From: Gordionus sp. m RMFG-2023 | Lineage: Eukaryota; Nematomorpha; Gordioida; Chordodea; Parachordodidae | Length of the DNA stretch: 64,000 nt | NCBI RefSeq assembly: GCF_954871325.1 | Contig: NC_088777.1 | Location: forward strand, 39,223,366 to 39,287,365 | Direction: 5' to 3' | Shown: piece by piece, positions 1-21,100 of the stretch | Position numbering within the stretch: position 1 is the stretch's first letter | Layout of the letters: every line of letters starts with the position of its first letter | Notes under the pieces: generated by a model | Told to the model about the DNA's origin: nothing | What the model saw: the letters and a program-made list of their open reading frames with translations, nothing else | The model's database searches: none | Made by a program: the position numbers and the translations under genes

Positions 1-141
1 GCATTTTTTGAGATGGAACAAAAAAAATTTTTTTTATGAAATAATACAGAGAATTAATCTTCTCTTAGATTTTTTGAAAACTAGTTGATAATAAAAATCG
101 ATCAATACTATATTTTGTGATTACCAAACAAATATTTTTTA
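1..141. other. AT-rich flank
   Basis: No gene or repeat recognised. The last eight bases (134-141, ATTTTTTA) form the left target duplication of the adjoining hAT element. Confidence 0.5.
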
Positions 142-1287
142 CAGAGTTGTTAAGGACGCTACATTTTTCCAAAAACACCTATAGCTCCCATCCTTTTTAA
201 AATTGGGGAGCGGGAGCGGGAGCTAGCTCCTTTTAGGGCTGGAGTGGAGGAGCGCCGCTCCACCGCTCCTTTAAATTTAATGTATAAATTAAATTAATTT
301 TTTAAATATTAATAATATTTATTAATTAAAATTCAATAAAAATGAAATTTTATTTGATTTAAATTTTTCCATTATTAAATGTTTAGCCGAGTTTTATAGT
401 TGGTGTTTTGCATCTAAGGTACCATTTATCAAATATTAAACATTGTTATTCCTTTTTATATTGAAAATTTTTTTTGGAAAATCTTGTAAGTCTATAGTTA
501 ATAGTTCGCTTCTTACTAGATATATAATCCCAAAAAATCATGTTTTCAGATTCTAACTTAGTGGTTCCATCCTTAGAATGATCATAGATGAATAAACTCG
601 ACCACGTGTTCCATCAATACAAAATAATAGGTTTAAAACTTCTAAAAGATGTTGATCCAGATTGGTATCTAAAATATTTCAACATTCACGTGGCAAAATG
701 TCTTTTGTATTTAAATAAAACTATTTAATTTTCAAAAGCGAGCAGTTTCAATCTAAAAAAGCATCTAAAAGTAAAAAATCTTTCTTTTAAATACAAATTA
801 ATTTGGAAGATTTTTTTGGATACCATGAAATTGATCATCAGGAAGATAATATATTGGATAAATATTTTTTAAATAATGATACCAAATTACTATTTTTGAT
901 AAAAATATCTTTATAAAATACAATACCCTGCTTCCCTCTATTGCTCCTGTGGAGTGCCTATTTAGTATTGCAAAACAGGTCTTAGGGGAGAGGCGTGGAT
1001 GTTTGATAGATTCTAATTTAAAATTTATTACTTTTAAAAGCTAATAAAAGGTTATAAATATTTTGATAGATAATTTAATATAAATAAAGCTTTTTGATAA
1101 AAAAATATAAGATTTTATTTCGTATACCCTCTAAAAAAATGAAATCAAAGGAGCGGTTATGGAGTGGTACTCCATTACTCGGAGCGGGAGCTAGCTCCTT
1201 TTAAAAATGTAGTAGCGGGAGCTAGCTTCTTTTGAGAAGGTAGGAGCGGGAGCTAGCTACTTTTAAAAAGGAGCGTTAACAACTCTG
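142..1287 (+). mobile_element. hAT DNA transposon relic (family A, GGAGCGGGAGCTAGCTCC subterminal repeats)
   Basis: The ends are perfect 12-bp inverted repeats, CAGAGTTGTTAA at 142 and TTAACAACTCTG ending at 1287. They are flanked by ATTTTTTA and ATTTTTAA, an 8-bp target duplication with one mismatch, as expected for hAT. Both ends carry clustered copies of GGAGCGGGAGCTAGCTCC (about 195-270 and 1145-1270). The interior keeps the end of a transposase on the plus strand: 928-1044 reads through the hAT dimerisation motif (APVECLFSIAK, then GERRGCLIDSNLKFI) to a stop. A preceding open stretch near 790-900 (NLEDFFGYHEID) fits the segment just upstream. At 1,146 bp it is a deletion derivative of a larger autonomous element. 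Confidence 0.88.
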
Positions 1288-2377
1288 ATTTTTAAAAAAA
1301 GCATATTAAATCTGGTAATTTATATTTTTGTATATTTAAAGTTATTTTTAAAAAAAATAATTGTAATCGAGGCATATTACTCAATATCATAATTTCATAA
1401 GTTTCATTATTTATTTTTTTTATGAAAATACAATTTTAAAATAATATGTTGAATATTGAAGAAAAGTAAAACTGTTATTTTTTTAATCTATTTTATTCAT
1501 AAAATTTGCTTCTATATATATATTTTCTGCATCAAGATTTGAATACAAGAACAAAAAGTAATAAAATAAGTAACAAAAAGTAAAATTATAAAAGGTCAAA
1601 TACGATTAGGCCTACAAAAAAACGAATCGAATAATTGCGCTATTCGTATTCGTACGAATAATAAAATCATTTTATTAACTGTGGATATTTATTTAACAAC
1701 CGAGTGTGAAAAGGGCTTGCATCTTATGATTTGATCATAAAGGATAAGCGACGAGTTTAAATATAAATAATTTTTCAAATTTAATCAAAAATATTGATCG
1801 ACTCTCGATATCAGATCAATGAATTAAAATATGTAGAAGGGAACTTTAAGGGTTTAAATTTTCTTGAAAGAATTAGCTCAAAATAACGTTATAAATTTAT
1901 ATATATTTTATTTTAATGTATAAATATTGATGGTATTAAATTTTTTCATTGCTTTTAATATATAAATATAAATAAAAAATTTAGTCATATTCATAATAAA
2001 AAATCAATTATATATTATATTCTTTGATAATATATAAATAATCGTAGCCCCCTCGCCAAGTTTTTAAGGAACACACAACTGATATTATCAGTGTTATAAT
2101 ATTATTTGCACACAAAGTTTGAAAAGTTTCTACTATATTAAATTCAAATATTTACATATCCTAATTTTTAATATAATTTATATTTATGATCTTTCTTAGA
2201 TTATAATATACGTCAGATAATATAAATCTATTATTTCCTAAATATAAATTTTCAAATTTAATATTAAATGTCGATTTGAACAATTTGGCGTTAAATTTGA
2301 AATATTTACTAAATTTTTGAATTTTTAAGAAATACCTTTGTATTTCGCCTTGTGATTGATTCAATATCTTTAATACG
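1288..2377. other. Intergenic, upstream of Polo-like kinase
   Basis: AT-rich sequence with no supportable gene. A palindromic patch of ATTCGTATTCG-like words at about 1612-1665 resembles sequence near 14.43-14.57 kb and may be a transposon end. The small minus-strand open frame at 2161-2364 is low-complexity and lacks any family signature. The kinase promoter must lie here, but no specific element could be picked out. Confidence 0.4.
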
Positions 2378-10619
<8,242 letters not shown>

Positions 10620-12110
10620 TTATCATTTTATACATTCGAATGCATTTTAAATCATAAAATAGACAAAAAAATTTTTAAAAAAACGTAAGAGATCAGATAA
10701 CCCTATGTGAGCGAATATAAATAGCGGTATTTATATACTTTTTTTAAAAGGTAATTTTCCCATACTGTGTTTATTCTATGGAATAAGTCATAAAATTCAC
10801 TTGTCCTTTTAAAAGTATTTATATTTTTAAAAGTATTTATATTTTTAATCTATAAATAATTTATTGAATGTAATAAAGATCTAAAAAATTGCACCTCACA
10901 CATTATTTTTAATAAACCCATATTTAACCTGCATGTATGAATAATTTTTGTGTTTGTTTAAAACTATTAAAAAACCATTTATTAATTATTTTATGATTTA
11001 AAAAAGATTGTATATATTTATATATATACGTCATCTTTTTTTTAAACTTTATATTAATCTTTTATGTTTTTTAATAAAAAAAATTAAAATGTCGCGCTTT
11101 TTCGAAGTGTCAAACAATTTTTTTTATCATTTATAGTATAGATTATTTAATAACTATTAAATATTATTCAAAGGGAATGATATATAAAAATTTTTTTGAG
11201 CTGTTTGAAAATAAAGAGATTGAAATGTGTTATAGATTATTTATTTACAAATTGAGCTTTTATTGATGGGATGAGTCATAAACTAGTATTGGGGGATTCT
11301 ATGGACCATATAAAAATGACTTTTAATAGAGCATTTAAATGATAAAAAGTTGCCTGCATTATTTCTTAATGAATATTAAAGTAATATAGGAATATTTTCA
11401 GCTGGGGCCTATTTGATTAAGCCGCTTGTTAAATTATTTTAAAATTTGTCAGATGATTGTTTAAAAAATTTTGCGACCTACAAGCTGATTGTTAAAGATT
11501 ATGGAAAAATTAATCATTAGTGAGATCTTATTTTGATAAATAGATAACAGATATTTTGCATAACAATTTAAAAAAAAATAAAACTGATATTTATCCTATA
11601 GTTTGCTATATGTTAGTAGGATACTGTTGCGATTTTGTTGGAGCAAGTAATTATACTGGGAAATCTGGACAGAGATATAACAGTGTAATTGGGACATCCT
11701 TAATTAAGTGATATTTGAGAAGGTATACTGTTCACAAATCCATATTTATTGATTCTATATACAAAATAAGGAATATTTTCATTAAAGATATATTTATGTT
11801 TAACTTTAAATATTTCTAATCGAATACTGGATTGTTCTTAATGATGTATAAAAGTTATGGTGCCAATTAAATAAATTAATTTATTATCTTATCTAATATA
11901 AAATAAATAGTATTGTTTCAAATGTAGTATATAAATATTATATAAAATATTTATAAAATATATTTATCCATATAATTTTAAAATAAATACAATTCTATTT
12001 TTATTTGGCATAATTATATAATTAAAATATTTAAATGCTCATTGATTATTTCTATATGGAAATTGATGTAGGTGGCGAAAAATTATATTTGAGATTCAAT
12101 CATTAAAAAA
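10620..12110. other. Intergenic between convergent PLK1 and fucosyltransferase 3' ends
   Basis: About 1.5 kb of A/T-rich sequence that must carry both 3' untranslated regions, since the genes converge. A short direct duplication (AAAAGTATTTATATTTTT twice) lies at about 10811-10848. No gene, RNA or mobile element was recognised. Confidence 0.5.
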
Positions 12111-15100
12111 TTAGGTATATGGCTGACAATCCCTTTTTTTATTCCACCAGTCCGATAATTTGTAAGATTTATTAGGAATATCATTGAGATGCAAATGTCG
12201 ACATATTTGGCATAAATAATTATTATCTTTGGCAGGGTCGGGTCCCATCGCGTAATATTTCCTCCAAGAGTGATACTTATTGTAAAGTGTGTCGTTTGAA
12301 TCTAGTACCAAAAGGTATCTGGCTAGCTCTTTTAAATTATTGGTATGAAAATAAGGGTGATTTTTTGGCACCTGTTGATTACGATTTCGAGTAGAAGTGT
12401 CATTTTGAAATTCTTTCCCTTGTTGTTGGTGATTAAAAATATCTTTTATGTCATAGGAGCTGAAGTAGCTTGTAGTTAGATTAAAATAAACGTATGCCCG
12501 CCTTATGACAATTACTCAAATGACAAAATCTAAGCAATATGGGTCTGCATCTCAGTATTTAAAAAAAATCGCTGCAAAAGTAATAAAGTATGACCCCTAA
12601 ATTTACTCATGCATAATTATAAAAATATTTAAGGTTTATCATAAGTTTAAACATGTGTGGTATTAATATTTTTCAATTTGTTTAAATAATTAGAAAAAAG
12701 GAACTATAACTAAATAAAAATAAGTAGAGATTTACCCATAATTCGGTCCCATTTCTTCCCCAGTGGTGAAGCCACATAAATAAAAGAAAAAGGTGGAGCC
12801 ACTCTTGCATAATCTGAGTACCGCGCTCCAAACACTACGGGTACCACCCCAGCTAAAAGCGCTCGATACATTTTTTCCGTCACGTAATGCGCGCAATTGC
12901 TGTTCTCGAAGGCCAAATAAAATTTGTAACGAGAAATGAAGCGTATCAAACAATCTGGTTGTTGATGGGTACTATTTCCAACATCCTCAGGAGTTAGACA
13001 GAGGCGAGGACGAGCGGAGAAAAATAAAGAACATGCACCATGTATATCTAAGCTACGGGAATTTGCATATTTTACTATTTGATAATAGGTTATAAAATAA
13101 AGTAAGATCGAGGGAAAAAAATTTATAAGAGCATATATGTAAAGAAAAAGTAATAGAAAGGAGTGGGAAGGTGAGAAATATCAAAATATTATGCATTGGC
13201 AGCATCGATCATTTAATAAACCTGCCTTACGCATTAGAGAATTTTAAAAAGTGAATACTAGGGATGTACTGATATTTTTTATCAGATCGGGCAGATATTT
13301 CACTCATTTTAAAATTCAATTATCGGCCAATATAAAATTTTCCGATCCGATCAGATATAAAATGGCGTCTTTAACAAAAATAAAATTTTAAAAAAAGTTA
13401 TATCTAAAATCATTTATTTTTATAAATAAAATCGAAATCCATTTTTATGTATATTTTTTTAATAATAATAATTAATAAACATTCTGCCATATTTAAATTT
13501 TTGCGCATTCTGTTTATAAAAGTGTAAGATAATCTCTTCAGAATCTGTTTTTAGTGAAGCTGGTGATATTGACAGTTAACATCGCCGCAGGCTGACCTCT
13601 AATAAATTGGAAATATTGGTATTTCCAAAAAGAAATCTTCGATATATTCATGTTAAATATTATTTTAAATATTTATTTCAAATTTCATAATATAAATTGT
13701 CATATTATGTATATAAATTAATGTTATTACTTATTATATAAAAGTGATTTAACAATAAAAATATTTTATATACTTGAATTGCAATTGAATTGAATATAAA
13801 CTATAACTGATTCAAAATATATTTAAATGACATAAGTTGTGGTATAGTTAAAAATCTTTTTCGAAAAGATGGAAAAAGAGAGTTATAAAAGAAACCGTGA
13901 AGAATAATTATAATAAACTTATATACTATCTATTTAATTTATTATTAAAACTTTAAATCGAGATATACCGAATATCGCTATTTCTAAGATACCAAATTAT
14001 TCATTTATTGGTTAGTTGAATATTTTCGATGCAATTTTGAAACAATTGTTTTTTTGCAAAATATATTAAATAATTTTAGAGTAAACATTGTAATTTTTTA
14101 TGATCTTTTAGACCATTTTTATAATAAAATCAGTTGGTCCTTCTCATGCTTCGTTGTTTATTTTCTAGTTTGATATTTAATAAAAAAAATTAAAAAATAA
14201 ATTACTTTTTTTGTTCTCTTCTAAGGAATAAACTTTTATTTTATTTTACGTTTAAAAAAAGGAAAAAAACTAATTACAATCCAAAAAGAAAAATCTTAAA
14301 TTTATAATTTTAATTTGGTCATTGGCGGACAGCGATGTCTGAATATTCTAAAACTAACAATGGCATCATTGATAATTCTAGAGGTGGTTAATATATTGTG
14401 TACGTTATTCCAAAGATTAATTAGTATTTGATAAAATGATAGACAGATTCAAAAACGAAGGATTGTAATCGTATTATGGATTATTCGTATTCGATTTTTT
14501 TAAAACGGATTGACGTAATTATACTAATCTTAATAAAGATGGTAAATTTTATTATCTCGAATACGAATGGTCCGATTCTGTCAGTATTGGCATCGTCAAA
14601 AAAAAGTATGATGACAAAAATAATTATTAGTCATAAACTAATTAGAAATCTTTAAAAAAATAAAGACGATTGGAAGGGAATGGAAGGATAAGATTCAAAG
14701 GGGAAAAAAGGTTAGAATAATAAAATAGAAATGATAAAAAAATAAAAGTGAAGAATAGTTAAATGAACATAAGAAAACTGATGGAAAAGAATTTAACAGA
14801 GATGCACCGATACCCTTCCTCCCCCTCCATCTTTTATTGCAGCCGACAATTAGATACTATTAAAAAATACATAATAAATCTAAATTTTATAATATTTATA
14901 ACATTAAAAAGTGCTATTATTTTTATCCCCAGGCTTAAAAAAAATTTTCTTTATAGTAAAGCACTATTTACGACGTCAGGCATATATTCATAGTTCATAC
15001 CCTAAAAGTACCATTAAAAAGAATAATAATGGTTTTAAAAAACTAGCAATTATTAAATTATAAAAAAATATCTTGCAAGAAAATACAATTTTTTTTGCGC

Positions 15101-18100
15101 AACATTACATTGAAAAATTATTCATCTAACTTTTAGAAGGATTTTGAATAATTTGGTATCGGGAAAAATATGTACTAAGAAATTTTATAATAGAGTAAGA
15201 GAGAAATTATTTGAGCAACTTTCTTTTTTGTATTGTTGTGCCCAAATTAAACAAGTTCAAGATTTGTTGATAAAAAGTAGTATTAAATAGAATTTATAAT
15301 GTATAAAAATGAAAATAAATGATTACTGTTATGTTGGATTGAAGAGACGTGATTTCGTATATCACTGATATATTCTAAAATAGTTATTTTTTTATATTGC
15401 ATAATATATGAGAGACCATGGTTATATTAGCCATACAAAATATATATAAAGCAAATTTTCTAAATAATTAAAACATAATTAATTATTTATGGTATAAATC
15501 AATATTTTAATTCATTTTATTATTATAAAATTTAAAAACTATGGAAAAAACCGGGGAACGTTTTGGACTTTCAAGTTGCGTTTTCGGCTTGGTCCATTTA
15601 ATTAACGCCATGTTTAAAAATCTTTCAAAGTTAAGCGTGAGAATCTCATATTTTTTAAATTGTAAGGAATAAAACGAAATTATCTCCTTTCTTTTATACA
15701 TTTTTTATAAAAATGTTAGGGCTGTCCGAATGCAGATGTATAAATTTTTCAACAATCTAATATTTTAAATTGATTTATATTTACCATAAGTTAAAGTATT
15801 ATTTATATATTTTTTTAAAGTAACTAGTAAGTTGTCGGTTATATCATAAAGTAGAGATCTGCATTGGGCGGGTAAAAATTTTTTCAAAAATGAGCAGGCG
15901 GGGGGTTAAAAAATTTGAAACTATGGGCGGGCGGGTTAAGAAATTTAAACAATGGGCGGGCGGGTTAAGGAAATTTAAAATTTTTGCTCAAAAACAAACT
16001 AAAAAAAATAATTGTTTAAATGATCTATAACAATATTTCTTTTTTTATTTTACCAATCGTTTTTTTTAAGTGAAGAACATTTACCTAACTATATTATGTA
16101 ATAAACACAACATTAAAACTTTTTTCTTAGAATAAATAAACATTTTTGTCTATTAAAAATTTCCTTTTATGGGAATGTAATAAAACTTTTCTAGTGCTTC
16201 TTCCGAACGCGGATTTAGCATTGCTGGAAGATTTTTAGAACAAAGAAGAACGTGTTTGAATCCAGAAAATGTCGATTCATTATTATTTTTGCATTATAAT
16301 TACATATAATATTAATTTTACATTTATATTTTTTTCATAAATATTCAATTTGATCAAATAAATTGTCCATAATTTACATTGATTATTTTTATACTTATAT
16401 TAATTTCCTAAATTATAAACTTTTTGTAGAGGTGTAATGCTGAAATATTTTTATTAGATGCTTAAAAAAATGAAATAATGACCATAATTAAATTTTATGT
16501 GGACTTGGGTTAAAAATTTTTATAAATAATGGGCGGGCGGGTAAAAAATTTTAGACTAATGGGCGGGCGGACGGGCAAGGAATTTTAGACAAATGGGCGG
16601 GGCGGGCGGGTATATATTTTTTTGAAAACTATGACGGGCTGGGCCGGCGGGTTAAATTTTTTGAAAACTATGGGCGGGCTGGGCGGGTGGGTTAAATTTT
16701 TTTAAAACATTGGATAGGCGGGTTTTTGGCAGACCTCTATCATAAAGTTCGAGTTAAAAATGCCCTGATATTTTTATTTTTACTTTTACCATATCTAATA
16801 AATTACAAAATCTATCAATAAATGGTTTTTTAGAAAGCTGGTAAGCGGACGGGTTAAGAATATTTTTAAAACAATGGGCGATGGGTGGGTCTATTTTAAA
16901 TATTTTTTGGTAGCAGAATAGACTTTTTTCTATTTATTAAAAATCATTTTTTTTTTATTTCATAATATTGTATATTTTATTAATTTAAGTAAAAATATAT
17001 TAAAAATAAAAGAAATAAAGAGCCAAACCAACCATTGAAATAATTTTTAAACATTGAAAGGGCGGCGGGTTAAACAAAATTTTTAGATAAATGGGAGGGT
17101 AAATTTAAAAAAACATGGGTGGGCGGGCCAGCGAGTTAAAAAAAATTAATCAATGGGCGGACGTTCGAAATAAACCTACCCAGTGGAGATGTCTAGTAAC
17201 TATATTTTTTTGAGAAAGTCAATTCGTAGTTAAAAGTAGCGTTAATAGCATTGATAAAAATCAAATTTATATATTAGCTGATTTAAAAAAAAATGCATAT
17301 CCATTTAACAGGCCCTGGTATAAAGAATAACTTGGTCAAGCAATTTTATGTATCATAAGAAAAGATTACTATCTACTTGCTTTAAAATATTTTTTTTTCT
17401 TTTTTTATAAATTTCTCCTTCCCTCTTCAAAAAAACTCACTAATTCGTAGGTTATTTGTGAAGCAATTGCTCATAACGGTTACAGCCAGACCCTTTTTGC
17501 CTTTCGAATATTCTTTTTGATAACTATTGATAGGTGGCATGGTATTCATTAAAGAATATGACGACGTGATATTCTGGAAATATTTAGATTTGATTCTGTG
17601 GAAACTACTGTCCTGTATGAGGATATCGGATTGGGGTAGATAAGTAGCGGTCCAATTGAAGAGGTAATCATATTTGTCTAGTGGGCAGGAATACTCCCAA
17701 ATATTAGAGCAAGTGTGAATAGGAGATTCCTTTCATATATTTTAACACGTTGGCATATTTAAATAGTGAATAATATTTGTAATTTTTTAATGATTTATTA
17801 TATAAAAATAACAATGGCTTAATTTGGAGTCCATGTCAGGTCGTGTGTTAAAGTAGCTAGTTACATTTTTGCAAGCTATATTTATGGAATGTTATTGTCA
17901 AAAGTAACTAGTTACTTTGTATAATATTTCTTCTATAATAAATATATTTAAATAATTATTTTACTATTAATTATGTTAAAATATTTTATTTTAAATTAAA
18001 TTTATTAATTGGAATTTTGATTAAATGTCTGATTCCGTATGTGTGCCTTTTTTATATATTTTATATAAATAATTGATCAGATCAATGAATCAGACAAATA

Positions 18101-21100
18101 CAGAATATAATATGAATTTCGGCTGACTCGTAATTTGATGAGGATGTAAAAATAATTTGGCGAAGTTTTAGAAAATATTTTGATTTTTAGTTGTAATTAT
18201 CCTTAAATATAAAAAAAAATTAATAAATTCGAATCGTGTCTGTGGTCTAGTTGGTTTAGTGCGTGTATCACAATCCAATAGTTATGGATTCGAATCCAAC
18301 AAGGACCATGTTTTTCTTAAGCCAACTAAATGGTTCCGTCCTTGGGGAGAGGGGGCGATAGTAAATCGGATTCAACATATAATATTAAAAAATAAATGGG
18401 TTTTATTGTAGTTTAATAAATTTTGGTCGTTATTTAGCAAATGTCTATATGCCTACCAATATCATATATAACTTCCCTTTAAAAAAAGACATTATATGAC
18501 TAAAAAGGTTATGCCATGCTTTTTTTGCGTTATAATAACAAACTATTAACATAAAAATATATTTAATTTTTCAAAAATGATCAATTAAATATCATTCATT
18601 GAGCAACTAAAAAAAATGGTACAATAATGAAACGAGTATTAATATTAAACTTAGTACTACATAAGGGGGCAAACAAAGAAAGATTTTATTTTAATTTAAC
18701 AACATACTGAAATTAATAAAGGACAAGCAATTAATAAGATTAAACCTCATGTTTCAATATTAAAAAATAATTGTATTGGAATTTAATTTAGAATAAAAAA
18801 AAAGTGTTAAAATATCTATAAATTTTTTTAAAATAGTAAAAAAATGTTTAATTTAGAATTTTTATTATACAGTAGTGATACTAATTTTCCCAATTTAAAT
18901 GAAGACTCCCAATCTTCATCGAGAATTCAAAGACTAAAAAGAATACATAAATATTGGAACAGAGAAAAAATGAATATAGTTACTAAAATGTTACCAATGT
19001 TTGAAAACAACAAATGAAAATAAATACCATCGCAAAATACGTTGAAATGCCTACGGCATAGGTTCATAAATTTAGACACGACACATTCATAGAAATAAAT
19101 GGAGATCCTCAAAATTATAATTGGTTATTATTCCATGATTCTATGACAGCTTATTAGTATCTTATCACCGAATCCAAACATTGTAATGGATAATGAATCT
19201 ATCCATGGAAGCCATCTTATCGATGACAGGATTGAATACCTACCACCATAGTCCAGGCGCGTACGCAGGAATATGGTCTGGAGGGGGGGGGATAATAATT
19301 TTTTTAAAGAAATATTATTGTTATTTAAAAATATCAAGCATAAATTTATTAGAACTAATAACTATTTCTAATACACAATTTTAAATTATATAAATTATAA
19401 AAAAATTATATATATAAACCGGCACATAAAAAACTATAAAATGTGAATTAAAAAATATAAAATGAGTATAACCACCATATGAATCACTTAAATGACCCAA
19501 AATAGAAATTTGAATTTTTTGAACCTTTAAATATATATAATGCGGAGACCTGCAGGCCCGGCCCTAAGCTCAGCCTGAGTACCAGGGCCGGGCCTCAAAA
19601 TTTTTTTTAAAAAATACCAGAACCGGGCCGGGCCATATTTTTTTTAAAAATTTATACAACATGAAATATTATATTCGTCAATTAGATATGGTTATAAGGA
19701 TTATATATAGTTATGATTATTATAAAATTTGGTGAAAGTGTACACTAGCTAACACTCATAGTATCTATTACATAATAAAATTATAGTTTTCTTGCCATGG
19801 AATAAATACGCAAAGGATTAAATACATTATTATATAATATATAATATATGTTATATTTTTTATTGATTAAACATTTTTATTTTTTTTATAAATTCAATTA
19901 ATATAGTATATTTTTAAAATATTATTTACACAAATTTTTTATAGTATCAATTTGTAATATACTAAATATCTGTTTAGAATAAAAAAAATAAAATAATGAT
20001 AATACTCGCCGAAAAATATGATAAAATACGAAATTATGAATTTTTTGTATATACCTGGTCGAATATAATTTTAAAAAATTCCGAGCCGGGCCTAAAAAAA
20101 TTTTTTTTTTAAATCCAGGCCGGGCCCTAAAAATTTTTTTTTTAAATATTCGGGCCGGGCCTAAAATTTTTAAACCCGGGCCGGGCCATAAAAAAATTTT
20201 GAAAAAAAAATCCGGGCCGGGCCGAAAATTTTTTAATCTGGGCCGGGCCATACAAATGGTACCTCTGCAGGTCTCTGATATAATGTCTAAAAAATTAAAA
20301 TGTTGGAATTATAAATATTAATACACAAAAAGTTTCTTAAGAATAATTGTATTTTGTATTATATTTACAATGTAAAATCCAATCTTCGTTGGGATTGAGC
20401 TAATTTTTCAATTTCTCATAGTTGCTTGGCGTCAAATGCCTATAAATATTTAAAAGATCCAAACCATTCAATCCACTTTCAGAAGTTGTACTTCTTAGGT
20501 ATGTTTTTCAGGGAACTGCAGACCCGGTTCCCGGGCCTGACCGTATTTTAATTTTTAAAATATACCCGCTCGGGCCTAAATGTTTTTAAAAAAATTATCC
20601 GGGCTCGGCTATATATTTTAAGACCATATATTTGAAATTAGCTATAAAAATCAAGAATATATATAATTTATTTAAAAATATCCGGGCCGGGCCTGAAAAT
20701 TTTATTTAAAAAAAAGCTGGGCCAAGCCTGAAAATTTTTTTTAAAAAAAACCCGGGCTGGGCCGAAAAAAATTTTGAAAAAAAATCCGGGATCTTCTTAA
20801 AAAAGAGAATGTTCTCTCATTAGTTTACTAATGGGAAGAGTTGCTAATATATTAATCCTTTTAATCATTGGGAATATAATCAAAAATGTGTTTGAAATTA
20901 TACAAAGCTTCCATAGCATTTTTTTGGGACTATATCTTAATGATCTTATACTAATGTTTTGGTTGCCTTGCTGCAAGTCGAGGGAGACAAATATTAAACA
21001 CGAATAGCTCTCCTTTTGACTCAACAATAACATAAAATTGAAATTCTTCATCAACAGTAGACCTAATTTCCTTGAGTTCTAATAAAATATTCTCCGCTAT

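Noticed and set aside
12732-12953. Second minus-strand open frame over fucosyltransferase exon 3
   Set aside because: It is the shifted-frame shadow of the exon that carries YKFYLAFENSNC and YVTEK.
19922-20251. Minus-strand 109-codon open frame rich in Arg, Pro and Gly
   Set aside because: It translates the CCGGGCC subterminal repeats of a MITE whose ends and target duplication are clear.
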